This document shows, piece after piece, positions 9,568 through 16,895 of a stretch of DNA of 64,000 nucleotides; within the stretch, counting starts at the first letter, position 1, and every line of letters starts with the position of its first letter. This DNA comes from a virus. The stretch is taken from positions 41,429 through 105,428 of the IMG/VR virus record IMGVR_UViG_3300049811_000692, one strand, 5' to 3'. The notes under the pieces were generated by a model. That model made no database searches. It saw only the letters and a program-made list of their open reading frames with translations, and was not told where the DNA came from. The translations under genes were made by a program, and so were the position numbers.

Positions 9568-9606
9568 GAGCCTTGCGCACCGAAAGATGTGGCCGCCACA
9601 CCGATA
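9568..9606 (+). promoter_or_regulatory. Second copy of the repeated tail-region motif
   Basis: TGAGCCTTGCG, 16 bases, then CGCCACAC, as in the 5253 copy. It lies in the 101-base gap before the next fibre gene. Confidence 0.35.
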
Positions 9607-9648
9607 GGGGCGGGCATCACGCCTGCATGACATGCATGGAGGCGCCCC

Positions 9649-10086
9649 GTGGCCAACCTGACCGACTGGACCGAGAACAACTTCCTCGACTTCCTTCTTC
9701 GCGGGCAGGCCTGGACCTTGCCGGCGGATCTGCACATCGGGCTCTTCACCGTGGCGCCGACGGACGCGGGCGGCGGCACCGAAGTCACCGGCGGGTCCTA
9801 CGCGCGCGTGGCCATCACGCGGTCGCTGGCGAACTGGGCGGGCACGCAGTCGGCCGGCAGCACCACCGCCTCGACCGGCACCGGCGGCCAGACCTCGAAC
9901 AACGGCACCGTGACCTTCGCGGCCCCCACGGCGAACTGGGGCACCGTCGTCGCGATCGGCGTCTTCACGGCTTCGTCCGGCGGCAACCTCGTCTTCTGGG
10001 CGCCGCTCGGCACGTCGAAGACCATCAACAGCGGCGACCAGGCCCCGGTCATCTCGGCGGGTCAGCTCACGCTCACCATCGCGTAA
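9649..10086 (+). CDS. Phage tail fibre family protein
   Basis: A 145-residue protein of a family often annotated as phage tail fibre protein. The N-terminus MANLTDWTENNFLDFLLRG and the motifs LHIGLFTVAPTDAGGGTEV and GGNLVFWAPL, ending in SAGQLTLTIA, are characteristic. The GTG start follows GGAGG at 7 bases. It probably forms a small beta-sandwich on the fibre or baseplate. It stands after a 101-base gap containing the motif also found before the gene at 5306. Confidence 0.75.
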   Translation: MANLTDWTENNFLDFLLRGQAWTLPADLHIGLFTVAPTDAGGGTEVTGGSYARVAITRSLANWAGTQSAGSTTASTGTGGQTSNNGTVTFAAPTANWGTVVAIGVFTASSGGNLVFWAPLGTSKTINSGDQAPVISAGQLTLTIA

Positions 10087-10096
10087 GGCGCGCGCC

Positions 10097-10579
10097 ATGG
10101 AATGGGCTGCTCTTCCAGAGCCGAAGCGCCAGGCGCTTCTGGCCCGCCTCGCGGAGCCCGACGTGGCGGGACTTCCCGAGTGGGCCGCGGCGGCGGCGTT
10201 GAACGCGCCCGACGCAGGGTTGCCGACGGCGCGCGTGCATGTCGCCACCAGCGACGTCTATGGGCACTTGCTGACGACCGGCGAGTGGCCACCGATCATC
10301 ATGGCGGCCGAGGCGGGGGGCGGCGCACAGGAAGCGGTTCGGGGGCTCTGCATCCTGGTTCGCGACACCCTGCAGATGACCTCCCAGCTCGAGACGGGGA
10401 AGCCAGAGCGGTACGCGGCGGTGGTGCAGGTGCTTGCCGGCCTCAAGGCAGCGAGCCTCATTTCGGCCAGCACAGAGACGGCGCTGCTGGCGCTGGCGGA
10501 GGCGCCCCAGTCCTGGGCGCAGGCGAACGGCATCGTCGTGACCGACCAGCTGGTGGGCGCGGCTCGGGGAGGCATCTGA
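10097..10579 (+). CDS. Hypothetical protein of the tail-fibre operon
   Basis: A 160-residue, mostly helical, Ala/Leu-rich protein (MEWAALPEPKRQALLARLAE) without recognisable domain, signal peptide or membrane segment. It lies 10 bases after the fibre gene and one base before the next, so it belongs to the same transcription unit. A chaperone-like role for the adjacent fibre is possible but only inferred from position. Confidence 0.65.
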   Translation: MEWAALPEPKRQALLARLAEPDVAGLPEWAAAAALNAPDAGLPTARVHVATSDVYGHLLTTGEWPPIIMAAEAGGGAQEAVRGLCILVRDTLQMTSQLETGKPERYAAVVQVLAGLKAASLISASTETALLALAEAPQSWAQANGIVVTDQLVGAARGGI

Positions 10580-10580
10580 C

Positions 10581-11012
10581 ATGGCCCAATCCCAGTGGGG
10601 CGCGCCCGCCGCCGAGACGAACATCGCCGGCACGGCGCTGAACGGCTTGATCGCGGGCACGACCAGCCTCCCCATGGAGTTCGAGAACGGCACGGGCCGC
10701 ATCATCAACGCGCGCCTTCGCCTGGTGCTCGGCTCCATCACCCCGGCCGTGGGCGGCACCGTGGTGCTCCGCCTGGTGAATTGGGATGCGGCCAACAGCG
10801 TGTGGGAGGACTACAGCGCCCTGAGCGGCCATCACGAGTCCTACGCGATCGCGCTCATCCCCTCGGTCGGCGCGATCAAGCGCGCCATCCTCCCCATGGT
10901 GCGTATCTACCCGTGGAGGGTGGGCTTCGTGCTGACGAACAGCAGCGGCGTGAACCTCGCGGCGAGCGGGAACGGCCTCTTCCTGAGCACCTTCCCCGAA
11001 GAGATGACCTAG
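10581..11012 (+). CDS. Hypothetical beta-rich tail protein
   Basis: A 143-residue protein. Sequence such as IINARLRLVLGSITP and GGTVVLRLVNWD suggests an all-beta fold, as in proteins that decorate tail fibres. GGCATCTGAC precedes the ATG with a weak ribosome site. No family recognised. It is tightly packed between two tail-operon genes. Confidence 0.65.
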   Translation: MAQSQWGAPAAETNIAGTALNGLIAGTTSLPMEFENGTGRIINARLRLVLGSITPAVGGTVVLRLVNWDAANSVWEDYSALSGHHESYAIALIPSVGAIKRAILPMVRIYPWRVGFVLTNSSGVNLAASGNGLFLSTFPEEMT

Positions 11013-11018
11013 CCCCCC

Positions 11019-11828
11019 ATGCCGCGCGGCTTGAACCCACAGGACGACGCCCGCATCCAGGGGCGTCTGTGGACCCCTGGCGCGGCCTTTCCTGACGTGG
11101 CCGCGTGGCACAGCGCGCTCAATATCGACCGCGCCACCATCACAAACTCCAAGTGGGCGGGGCTTGATAATCTGGCGGGGCATGCTCGCCTAGTACACAC
11201 GGCCGATATTTCCCGGCCTCCCCTGGCCACCAATGCGCGGGGCCAGCCCATCATCAATCTTCCGGCTCACGGCACCTGGCTCTACCACGAGTCCCAGGTT
11301 CCGCTGCAAAGTTCCTTTTCTGTTTCGCTCTTGTTCCGCGCCGGCGCTGGTTCCGGCTCAAATGCGCGAGTTCTGGGCTTCGTGGGCAATTCGGCCGACA
11401 TGGACTATAACCAAGCGAGCGCGATGGGACTGATCTATCGCAACTCGGCAACCACGTATGGTCTTTACTACAACAATGGCGCGGTGGACCTGACATACAC
11501 CCATGCGGATGGGTGGGGGATCATTACCGTGGAGGCGAGCGTGGCCGCCAATACGATCCGCGTCTTCTCGCGCGGCGCGGAGGTCGGGTCACGCTCCTGG
11601 AACGGGGGCAGCATCGGAGCCGGGCACTTCATTCTGGGGGCCTACCGCATCTCTTCGGCGACGGCGGAGGTGATCGGCGAATACGGGGAGATGGTCGCGG
11701 TGCGGGGCGAGGCCGGGCGCCGACACCGTGAGCGCGTCGAGGGATACATGGCGTGGAGGTGGGGTGTCGCAGACACGATGGCGGCCACACACCCGTACCG
11801 GACCCGCCCGCCCCTCCTCGGGGTGTGA
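11019..11828 (+). CDS. LamG-like lectin fibre protein
   Basis: A 269-residue concanavalin-like glucanase/lectin protein. The C-terminal signature RVEGYMAWRWGVADTM followed by HPYRTRPP is the standard ending of this lectin class in phages and prophages, and the central jelly-roll (FSVSLLFRAG, WGIITVEAS) fits. It probably binds a surface glycan. GC is lower across 11130-11480, again suggesting exchange of the binding face. The next gene starts three bases after its stop. Confidence 0.75.
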   Translation: MPRGLNPQDDARIQGRLWTPGAAFPDVAAWHSALNIDRATITNSKWAGLDNLAGHARLVHTADISRPPLATNARGQPIINLPAHGTWLYHESQVPLQSSFSVSLLFRAGAGSGSNARVLGFVGNSADMDYNQASAMGLIYRNSATTYGLYYNNGAVDLTYTHADGWGIITVEASVAANTIRVFSRGAEVGSRSWNGGSIGAGHFILGAYRISSATAEVIGEYGEMVAVRGEAGRRHRERVEGYMAWRWGVADTMAATHPYRTRPPLLGV

Positions 11829-11831
11829 CGC

Positions 11832-12971
11832 ATGACGCTCCGCCTTCGCTTCCCCACCCTCTTCTTCCCCTCATCTGGCGCCGTCATCGAGCTGGCTGGC
11901 GCCGCGACCGCCTCGGGCGTCGCCGCCGGCGTCGTCCGCCCTGGTGCGCGGCTTGCTGGCGCCGCGACCGCCTCGGGCGTCGCCGCCGGTAATCTCCGGC
12001 CCGGCTCGCAGCTCGCGGGCGCCGCAACCGCGTCGGGCGTCGCCACCGGCGCCGTCCGGCCTGGTGCGCGGCTGGCTGGCGCCGGGACGGCCTCGGGTAT
12101 CGCCGCAGGTGCCGTCCGGCCCGGCGCGCAGCTCGCGGGCGCCGCCGTCGCCGCGGCCAGCGCCACCGGCGACCTGGCCGCGGGCCAGGCCGACCTCGCT
12201 GGCGCCGCGACCGCCTCGGGCGTCGCCACCGGCGTCGTCAGGCCTGGCGCGCGCCTTGCGGGCGCGGCCATCGCCGCTGCCAGCGCGACCGGCGATCTCG
12301 TCTCGACTCAGGCGGCCCTCGCCGGCGCCGCAACCGCCTCGGGCGTCGCCACCGGCGCGCTTCGCCCCGGCGCGCGGCTCGCGGGCGCCGCGACCAGCGC
12401 CGGCACGGCGGCGGGGCAGCTCCTCACGACGCCGGCCGGCTTGGCCGGCACCGCCACAGGATCCGGCGTCGCCGCAGGTGAGCTGCGCCCGGGCGTGCGC
12501 CTGGCCGGCGCGGCCGCCGCCACCGCGGTCGCGGACAGCGAAGTCCAGGTTGGGGCGCGCCTTGCCGCCACCGCCGCGGCCAGTGGCGTGGCCGCCGGCT
12601 CGCTCGCGGGTGTGGGCGCGCAGATGGCGGCCGCGGCGACCGCGACCGGCGTCGCCGCCGGCACGCTGCGCCGAGGCGTCGCGCTCGAGGGGGCTGCCAC
12701 CGGCAGCGGGATCGCGGCCGGGTCCGTGCGAGTCGGTGTGCGGCTCGATGCCGAGGCCCTGGCGGCGCTGCAGGCGCTCGGGAACCTCCGCTCCGGCGCG
12801 CGCCTGGCCGGCGCCGCCACCGGCACGGCGACGGGCTTCTGCTCCTGGGGCCTCATCCCCCCGCCGCCTGAGATCTGGCTCAACCCGCACGTCACGCTGG
12901 CGCCGGCCGCCACCGTGCGGACAGAACAGAAGAGGGCCGCGCTCGTCAGCGTTCGCCTCGAGGCTAGGTAG
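11832..12971 (+). CDS. Repeat protein with sixteen ~20-residue tandem units
   Basis: A 379-residue protein built almost entirely from 20-21 residue repeats of the type LAGAATASGVAAGxxRPGAR. I count fifteen full units from residue 21 and a partial sixteenth at residue 325, followed by an Ala-rich tail (TEQKRAALVSVRLEAR). Composition is Ala, Gly, Thr, Ser and Arg only, with a regular pattern suggesting a solenoid or elongated beta-roll shaft. It sits among tail fibre genes, so a fibre or spacer role is the simplest reading. I know no named family with this unit. Confidence 0.75.
   Translation: MTLRLRFPTLFFPSSGAVIELAGAATASGVAAGVVRPGARLAGAATASGVAAGNLRPGSQLAGAATASGVATGAVRPGARLAGAGTASGIAAGAVRPGAQLAGAAVAAASATGDLAAGQADLAGAATASGVATGVVRPGARLAGAAIAAASATGDLVSTQAALAGAATASGVATGALRPGARLAGAATSAGTAAGQLLTTPAGLAGTATGSGVAAGELRPGVRLAGAAAATAVADSEVQVGARLAATAAASGVAAGSLAGVGAQMAAAATATGVAAGTLRRGVALEGAATGSGIAAGSVRVGVRLDAEALAALQALGNLRSGARLAGAATGTATGFCSWGLIPPPPEIWLNPHVTLAPAATVRTEQKRAALVSVRLEAR
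11892..12840 (+). repeat. 60-63 bp tandem repeat array inside the repeat-protein gene
   Basis: About 15.5 head-to-tail units encode LAGAATASGVAAG-type repeats. Several units are nearly identical at the DNA level (first three, plus those beginning near 12196 and 12319), which implies recent unequal exchange, while others have drifted. Confidence 0.85.
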
Positions 12972-12979
12972 GAGCGAAG

Positions 12980-13255
12980 ATGATCGTCGGAGACACCATG
13001 CGAGTGCGGGTCGCCTTCCTCGACCAGGAAGGCCGCGCCATGGCGGCCTCGGGAATCGAGGTCCGGGTGAAGCCGCCGGCGGGCGGCGCGCAGATCTATC
13101 CGGCCGAGAGCCTGTCGCAGCCCGAGCCCGGAGTCGTTGTGTTCGACGTCGTGGCCCTGACGGCAGGGACCTACGTGGCGCGCGCGAGCTGCACAGGCCC
13201 CGTGGCGGCGGCCGTCGAGACTTCGTGGGAGGTCGCCGCGTCGGCAGTCCTATGA
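12980..13255 (+). CDS. Small Ig-like hypothetical protein
   Basis: A 91-residue protein (MIVGDTMRVRVAFLDQEGR) that reads as a single Ig-like or fibronectin-like beta sandwich, with LTAGTYVARASCTG near the C-terminus. The start lies 8 bases after the stop of the repeat protein with GGAG upstream. The stop overlaps the start of the next gene (ATGA). Probably a structural or fibre-associated protein. Confidence 0.65.
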   Translation: MIVGDTMRVRVAFLDQEGRAMAASGIEVRVKPPAGGAQIYPAESLSQPEPGVVVFDVVALTAGTYVARASCTGPVAAAVETSWEVAASAVL

Positions 13256-13584
13256 CCGCCCTGGACAACCAGGGCGGGCATACCGCCAAGCTCCTGAGAG
13301 AGCAGGAGCCATCCATGGGGGAGTACGATCGCGAGTTGGGCAAGATCACGGGGCGGCTCGATGCCATCGACGCCCACCTCCGTGACGTGCTCGACGAGCT
13401 GCGCCGGGAGCGCGAAGCGCGGGTGGCGACGGCCCAGCGGCTCGCGGCCCTGGAGGCGAGCGGGAAGCTCAGCGGCGGCGGCGGCGCGCCGGGCGCGGGG
13501 CACACGGTCGTCGGCGCGGTGCTGATCCTGCTCGGCGCCGGCGTGGCGTGGATCACGAAGTTCTTGGTGGCGGGAGCTGGATGA
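13252..13584 (+). CDS. Coiled-coil protein with C-terminal membrane anchor (XhlA-like)
   Basis: A 110-residue protein with a charged helical region (about 20-75, ITGRLDAIDAHLRDVLDELR) and one C-terminal membrane segment (about 85-105, VVGAVLILLGAGVAWI). This layout matches XhlA-type haemolysin/holin accessory proteins. The ATGA overlap with the preceding gene supports this start; a second ATG at 13315, after AGGAG, would give 89 residues and keep all features. It is followed with ATGA overlap by another small membrane protein, so the pair may form the holin system. Confidence 0.65.
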   Translation: MTALDNQGGHTAKLLREQEPSMGEYDRELGKITGRLDAIDAHLRDVLDELRREREARVATAQRLAALEASGKLSGGGGAPGAGHTVVGAVLILLGAGVAWITKFLVAGAG

Positions 13585-13832
13585 TGCTGGACATTCTGAT
13601 GCGCGAGCTGGGGCGGATGACCCGGGAGCAGAGCACCTGGACGGGTGTGGCGCTGCTCGCGATCATCATGCTGCTGCTCAAGGTGGTCTGGGGCGTGTCG
13701 GGCGACGAGGTGGCCCGCGAGGTGGCGGGCTTCGCCGCGGCGCTGGGAGGCCTCGCCGGCCTCGCCAAGATCATCCTGCCCGACCGGGCCGCCCCGCCGC
13801 CCCAGAACGAAAAACCCCCCACCGCCGGTTAG
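13581..13832 (+). CDS. Small membrane protein, holin candidate
   Basis: An 83-residue protein with two hydrophobic stretches (about 20-40, TGVALLAIIMLLLKVVWGV, and 52-70, AGFAAALGGLAGLAKII) and a Pro/charged tail, a topology typical of small holins. It starts in ATGA overlap with the coiled-coil membrane protein. No lysozyme or peptidase is found next to it, so the holin reading rests only on size, topology and pairing. The terminator of the opposing gene lies in its 3' end. Confidence 0.6.
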   Translation: MMLDILMRELGRMTREQSTWTGVALLAIIMLLLKVVWGVSGDEVAREVAGFAAALGGLAGLAKIILPDRAAPPPQNEKPPTAG

Positions 13833-13847
13833 GGCGATGGGGGGGGT
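13810..13847 (-). terminator. Intrinsic terminator between convergent genes
   Basis: CCCCCC pairs with GGGGGG across a short inner stem (CCGCC/GGGCG), with A5 on the + strand giving a U tract for - strand transcripts. It ends the zinc-ribbon gene transcript. Confidence 0.75.
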
Positions 13848-13851
13848 GGGC

Positions 13852-14502
13852 TCAGGAGGCCTTTCGGCGTCCTGCTAGAACGTCGAGCCGCGCGATGGCG
13901 GAATCGACCTTCTTGATGAGGGCGTCCCTCTTGCCGAGGAACTCCTTGGAGAGCGCCTCGAGCTCGGTCTTGAGGGCGGTCACTTCGGCGCGCATGCCGG
14001 CGACCTCGGGATCCACGCGGATCGGCCCGTAGGCCGCCTCGCGGATCGTCGCGACCCAGGACCAGGGGAGGTTGAGTTCCCCGCCGATCTTCTGGTCGCT
14101 GTAGCCATCCAAGTAGCAGCCGGCGTCGTCGTCGAAGACGGCGTCGAGCTTCTGCCGGATTTGGAGGCGCTGCGCGCCGGATGGATTCCGCTCGGCGGGC
14201 GGGTTGGTGTTGGCGGCCACGGGGGCCTCCTCAGTTAGGGGTTGTGTGGAAGGTGCTGCGTCACCGTGCGCGCGGAGAGCGCGGGCGGCTTGGCAGGCTG
14301 GGCAGCGGGCGTCGGAGGCGCGATTGGGGTGGGCAAGCCACCCTTGCTTCACGGCCTTCTTCGCCATGGTCTCGGGGTTCATGGGCCCGTAAGGGATCCG
14401 AACATCGAGGGTTGTCCCGCAATCGTTGCAGGTGAAACGAGCGATGGGCACGAACCGCCCACCGTCCGCCTGGACGCTGCCCTTCTCAAAGCCAAGGGCC
14501 AT
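13852..14502 (-). CDS. Zinc-ribbon DNA-binding protein
   Basis: A 216-residue soluble protein (MALGFEKGSVQADGGRF). Two Cys pairs, CNDC at about residue 24-27 and CPAC at about 67-70, form a likely zinc ribbon. The middle (SDQKIGGELNLPWSWVATIREA) looks like a helix-turn-helix, and the C-terminal 50 residues are a predicted coiled coil, so it may be a dimeric regulator. The start at 14502 has GGAG 9 bases upstream; ATG at 14517 is the alternative. A near-consensus promoter with the 14-bp operator lies directly upstream, so it is probably shut off in the lysogen. Confidence 0.65.
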   Translation of the reverse strand: MALGFEKGSVQADGGRFVPIARFTCNDCGTTLDVRIPYGPMNPETMAKKAVKQGWLAHPNRASDARCPACQAARALRAHGDAAPSTQPLTEEAPVAANTNPPAERNPSGAQRLQIRQKLDAVFDDDAGCYLDGYSDQKIGGELNLPWSWVATIREAAYGPIRVDPEVAGMRAEVTALKTELEALSKEFLGKRDALIKKVDSAIARLDVLAGRRKAS

Positions 14503-14547
14503 GTGAGAGGGCTCCATGTTGCCGGGCCAATTCCCGGACAACGGCCC

Positions 14548-14576
14548 ATTATACCACACTTAAATGTGATTGACAC
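14548..14576 (-). promoter_or_regulatory. Promoter GTGTCA-17-TATAAT with operator CACACTTAAATGTG
   Basis: On the - strand a perfect -10 (TATAAT) lies 17 bases from GTGTCA. The 14-bp operator (14555-14568) fills the spacer, with two bases before it and one after. Binding there would exclude RNA polymerase. It drives the zinc-ribbon gene. Confidence 0.75.
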
Positions 14577-14583
14577 ACATCAA

Positions 14584-14784
14584 TCAGCGCGCCCGCCGGG
14601 GCGGCGGGGTCGTCGCCACGCAGGCCGCCGGGAACCAGAGGCGGTCGCGGGCGAGGGTCAGCTCGACCGCCTGATGGGCCGCGAGGCAGCTCTCGGCCGC
14701 GGTCTCCCGGACCTGGCACTCGAGGCGCACCCCGCTGGCAGGGGGCTGGCAGACGTAGAAGAGGAGGACGAAGACGGCTGTCAT
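14584..14784 (-). CDS. Small exported hypothetical protein
   Basis: A 66-residue protein beginning MTAVFVLLFYVCQPPASG, a short hydrophobic N-terminus that could be a signal sequence, followed by a segment with three further Cys (LECQVRETAAESC, PAACV). No family recognised. An operator lies 16 bases upstream of the start, which supports transcription as a separate regulated unit. The ribosome site is weak, so the gene call is tentative. Confidence 0.45.
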   Translation of the reverse strand: MTAVFVLLFYVCQPPASGVRLECQVRETAAESCLAAHQAVELTLARDRLWFPAACVATTPPPRRAR

Positions 14785-14799
14785 TGGGCGACCCCACCA

Positions 14800-14813
14800 C
14801 ACATCTCGATGTG
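14800..14813 (-). promoter_or_regulatory. Operator CACATCTCGATGTG
   Basis: Perfect palindromic half sites around CTCG, upstream of the small exported protein gene. CTGACT lies at -35 distance on the - strand; the -10 (TGTGGT) is weak. Confidence 0.6.
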
Positions 14814-14870
14814 CGTAAAGTCAGGGAAGGGAATCGGCGGGGCGCCGGATCGAGGCGACGGAACGCCACC

Positions 14871-14899
14871 AATAAAATCCGCGACTTGCGGCTTTTCCG
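14871..14899 (-). terminator. Terminator of the integrase operon
   Basis: On the - strand CCGC-aagtc-GCGG flanked by AAAA/TTTT and ending in ATTTTATT. It lies beyond the attachment core after the integrase stop. Confidence 0.6.
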
Positions 14900-14901
14900 G
14901 C

Positions 14902-14950
<49 letters not shown>

Positions 14951-14961
14951 AAATCAAGGCC

Positions 14962-16047
14962 TTACGGGTCGTCATTTCCGGAGTTCCGTCGCCGGTTCCG
15001 TCGCCCTTCCGCCGCCACCCGCGCCTCGGCCGCCCGCTCGAACTGCTCGGGCGTGAAGCGGACGTACCGCCGGCGCATCTGGGGCGTCTTGTGGCCCCCG
15101 TGGCTGCTCAGCCCGATCTCATCCGCCCCCGAATCCGCCAGCTCCGTCAGCCCGGTCGCCCGCAGGTCCCGGAACTGCAGGTCGTCCGGCACGCCAGCCG
15201 CCTTGGCGACCTCCCGGAAGACGTGTCGGAAGTGGTCCTGGCGCCAGGGGCGCTTCGTCGCCTCGCAGATCACGACCTGCACGCCCGTCCGGGGCGTCGC
15301 AGCGAGCGCGGCGGCGAGGTCGGGGTAGGCGCCGGCCACCAAGGGGATGACCTCGCCCGTCTTGCGGGTCCCCACCTGGCGCTGGTCGAGCGCGGTCCAC
15401 GTCAGGCCGATCACGTCGCCCTGGCGCAGGGTCGCCCGCCAGGAGAGCAGCACCGCCAGCGCCATGCTCGGCCAGCCCATCTCCCGCGCCGCGGCGATCA
15501 CCGCCTCGATCTGCTCGGCGCTCCAGCGCTGCTTGCGGGAGGCGATGCCCTGAAGCTCCATCCGGGCCCAGGGGTTGTCCCGCCGGTCCACATGGTCCCG
15601 CCGGCCGCCCCAGTTCCACACCCGCCGCGCGTACCGGCAGGCGTAGTGCGCGGTTGCCTTCCCGTGGTCGAGGCACAGGGCCTCGTACAGCCGATCCGCG
15701 TGGCGCGGCTTGAGGGCGCCCGCCGGGAAGCCGCCCAGCGCCACGCCCCCGACCGGCAGGCCGCATAGCAGCCGGCCCAGCCACAGGTAGTCCTTCTTCG
15801 TGGAGGGGGCGAGGCGCCCGAATCGCTCATCCTGCTCGAACAGCGTGAACAGCCAGCGCACCGAGCCCGGTGCCGGCCCTTGGCCCTTCTGCAGCTCTGC
15901 GTTGATCTGCCGCGCCAGCGCCCAGGCGACCGTCTGATCGGCGCCGAGCGCCCGAGGCTTCATCTGGCCCCGGAGCTGCCGGGGCGGCTCCCAGAACCAG
16001 CGGCCCTTCCTCTGGATGGTGTGGGGTGGGCGGTCGGTCTCGCTCAT
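14962..16047 (-). CDS. int: Tyrosine recombinase integrase
   Basis: A 361-residue site-specific recombinase that would integrate the phage at the tRNA-Lys attachment site next to its stop codon. The core-binding domain spans about 75-165 and the catalytic domain about 175-345. Catalytic residues visible: Arg208 in LRQGD, Lys229 in RKTG, Arg296 in FRDLRATG, His319 in GGHKT and the nucleophile Tyr328 in RRRYVR. The first His of the HxxR motif is replaced by Arg293, a variation I cannot judge. The gene is the last of the recombination operon, 9 bases after the excisionase candidate, so excess integrase from the regulated early operon is expected on induction. Confidence 0.93.
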   Translation of the reverse strand: MSETDRPPHTIQRKGRWFWEPPRQLRGQMKPRALGADQTVAWALARQINAELQKGQGPAPGSVRWLFTLFEQDERFGRLAPSTKKDYLWLGRLLCGLPVGGVALGGFPAGALKPRHADRLYEALCLDHGKATAHYACRYARRVWNWGGRRDHVDRRDNPWARMELQGIASRKQRWSAEQIEAVIAAAREMGWPSMALAVLLSWRATLRQGDVIGLTWTALDQRQVGTRKTGEVIPLVAGAYPDLAAALAATPRTGVQVVICEATKRPWRQDHFRHVFREVAKAAGVPDDLQFRDLRATGLTELADSGADEIGLSSHGGHKTPQMRRRYVRFTPEQFERAAEARVAAEGRRNRRRNSGNDDP

Positions 16048-16056
16048 CGGTCCCCC

Positions 16057-16302
16057 TCAGCGGAGGCCGAGCGCCCGATCCAGGAGGCGCTCGGCGCCCT
16101 CCACGGTAGCCCCGGGACCATGGGGGGTGTCCAGGGCACGCTCCACTGCCGCCCGGCTCCAGCGCGCCCGGAGGTCGTCAGGAGACACCCCCCAGAGCGG
16201 CATTGGGAGCTGCCCCTCCTGCATGCGCGCATGCAGCTCCTTCGCCGTCACCTGGAGGTGCCGGAGCAGCTGCGCGCGCGTGAAGGTGCCGGGTGTCTCC
16301 AT
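16057..16302 (-). CDS. Small helix-turn-helix protein, excisionase candidate
   Basis: An 81-residue protein. The N-terminal part (FTRAQLLRHLQVTAKELHARMQEGQ) has the form of an AlpA/MerR-like winged helix seen in recombination directionality factors. It starts in TGATG overlap with the GcrA-like gene and ends 9 bases before the integrase start, the standard place for an excisionase. The function is inferred from size, fold impression and position. Confidence 0.6.
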   Translation of the reverse strand: METPGTFTRAQLLRHLQVTAKELHARMQEGQLPMPLWGVSPDDLRARWSRAAVERALDTPHGPGATVEGAERLLDRALGLR

Positions 16303-16895
16303 CAGGCCGAGAGCTGGAACACCAGATCGAGCGGCAGGGGCTCGTCGCCGCTGTACCTCATGCCCATGCGCCGAGGTCGGGGCACGACCCGTTCCGCCTC
16401 CCGCGCCAGATCGGCGGCGGCCCGCCAGGACGAGATGGTGTTCGTCTTGGCGTGCTCCGCGCAAAACAGCCGCCGCGGCGACCCCGTGGGGGCGTCGCAG
16501 TACCGCTGGTAGAGCGGGTCGCGCCGCCCCGCCTCGCCCCACAGAGGATGCCGGCAGCAGCCCTCGCCGCGCGTGGCGATGGCCGTCGGCGCGCGCGGCG
16601 GCGGCGAAGCGAGCGGCGGGGGCGCGGTAGGCCCCCGGGCCGCCGGCGCCGTCCGCGCGGGCGCCCTTGTGGCGGCGTTGGCGCCTTGCTCGCGCCCCTT
16701 CCGGCGCAGCGTTCCCCGGATGTGGCCCTTGAACTGCCCGCGGCACGGGAGGCCAAGCCGCCGCGCGCGGCCGGCCACCGTTCCGGGGGAGATGCCCATC
16801 GCCAGACCGATGGTCGTGATCGTGTGCGAGGGATCGTTCCACAGCCTGGCGAAGCGATCGATCATCTCCGCCGGCCAGGGCTTCGGCGCGCCCAT
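16302..16895 (-). CDS. GcrA-family cell-cycle regulator homologue
   Basis: A 197-residue protein. The N-terminal domain (about 7-50, WPAEMIDRFARLWND, then SPGTVAGRARRLGLP) matches the GcrA DNA-binding helix-turn-helix. A long Ala/Pro linker follows, then the conserved Cys-rich end (CRHPLWGE, RYCDAPTG, FCAEHAK at about 110-150), which in host GcrA contacts RNA polymerase sigma domain 2. GcrA proteins activate promoters carrying CcrM-methylated GANTC sites in alphaproteobacteria. A phage copy could redirect host or phage promoters. It overlaps both neighbours by stop/start contact, so it is expressed with the recombination genes. Confidence 0.8.
   Translation of the reverse strand: MGAPKPWPAEMIDRFARLWNDPSHTITTIGLAMGISPGTVAGRARRLGLPCRGQFKGHIRGTLRRKGREQGANAATRAPARTAPAARGPTAPPPLASPPPRAPTAIATRGEGCCRHPLWGEAGRRDPLYQRYCDAPTGSPRRLFCAEHAKTNTISSWRAAADLAREAERVVPRPRRMGMRYSGDEPLPLDLVFQLSA

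Noticed and set aside
11871-13556. A 561-codon open frame on the - strand over the repeat protein
   Set aside because: Shadow of the GC-rich repeats; composition is Arg/Ala/Gly only and the + strand has a tight operon.
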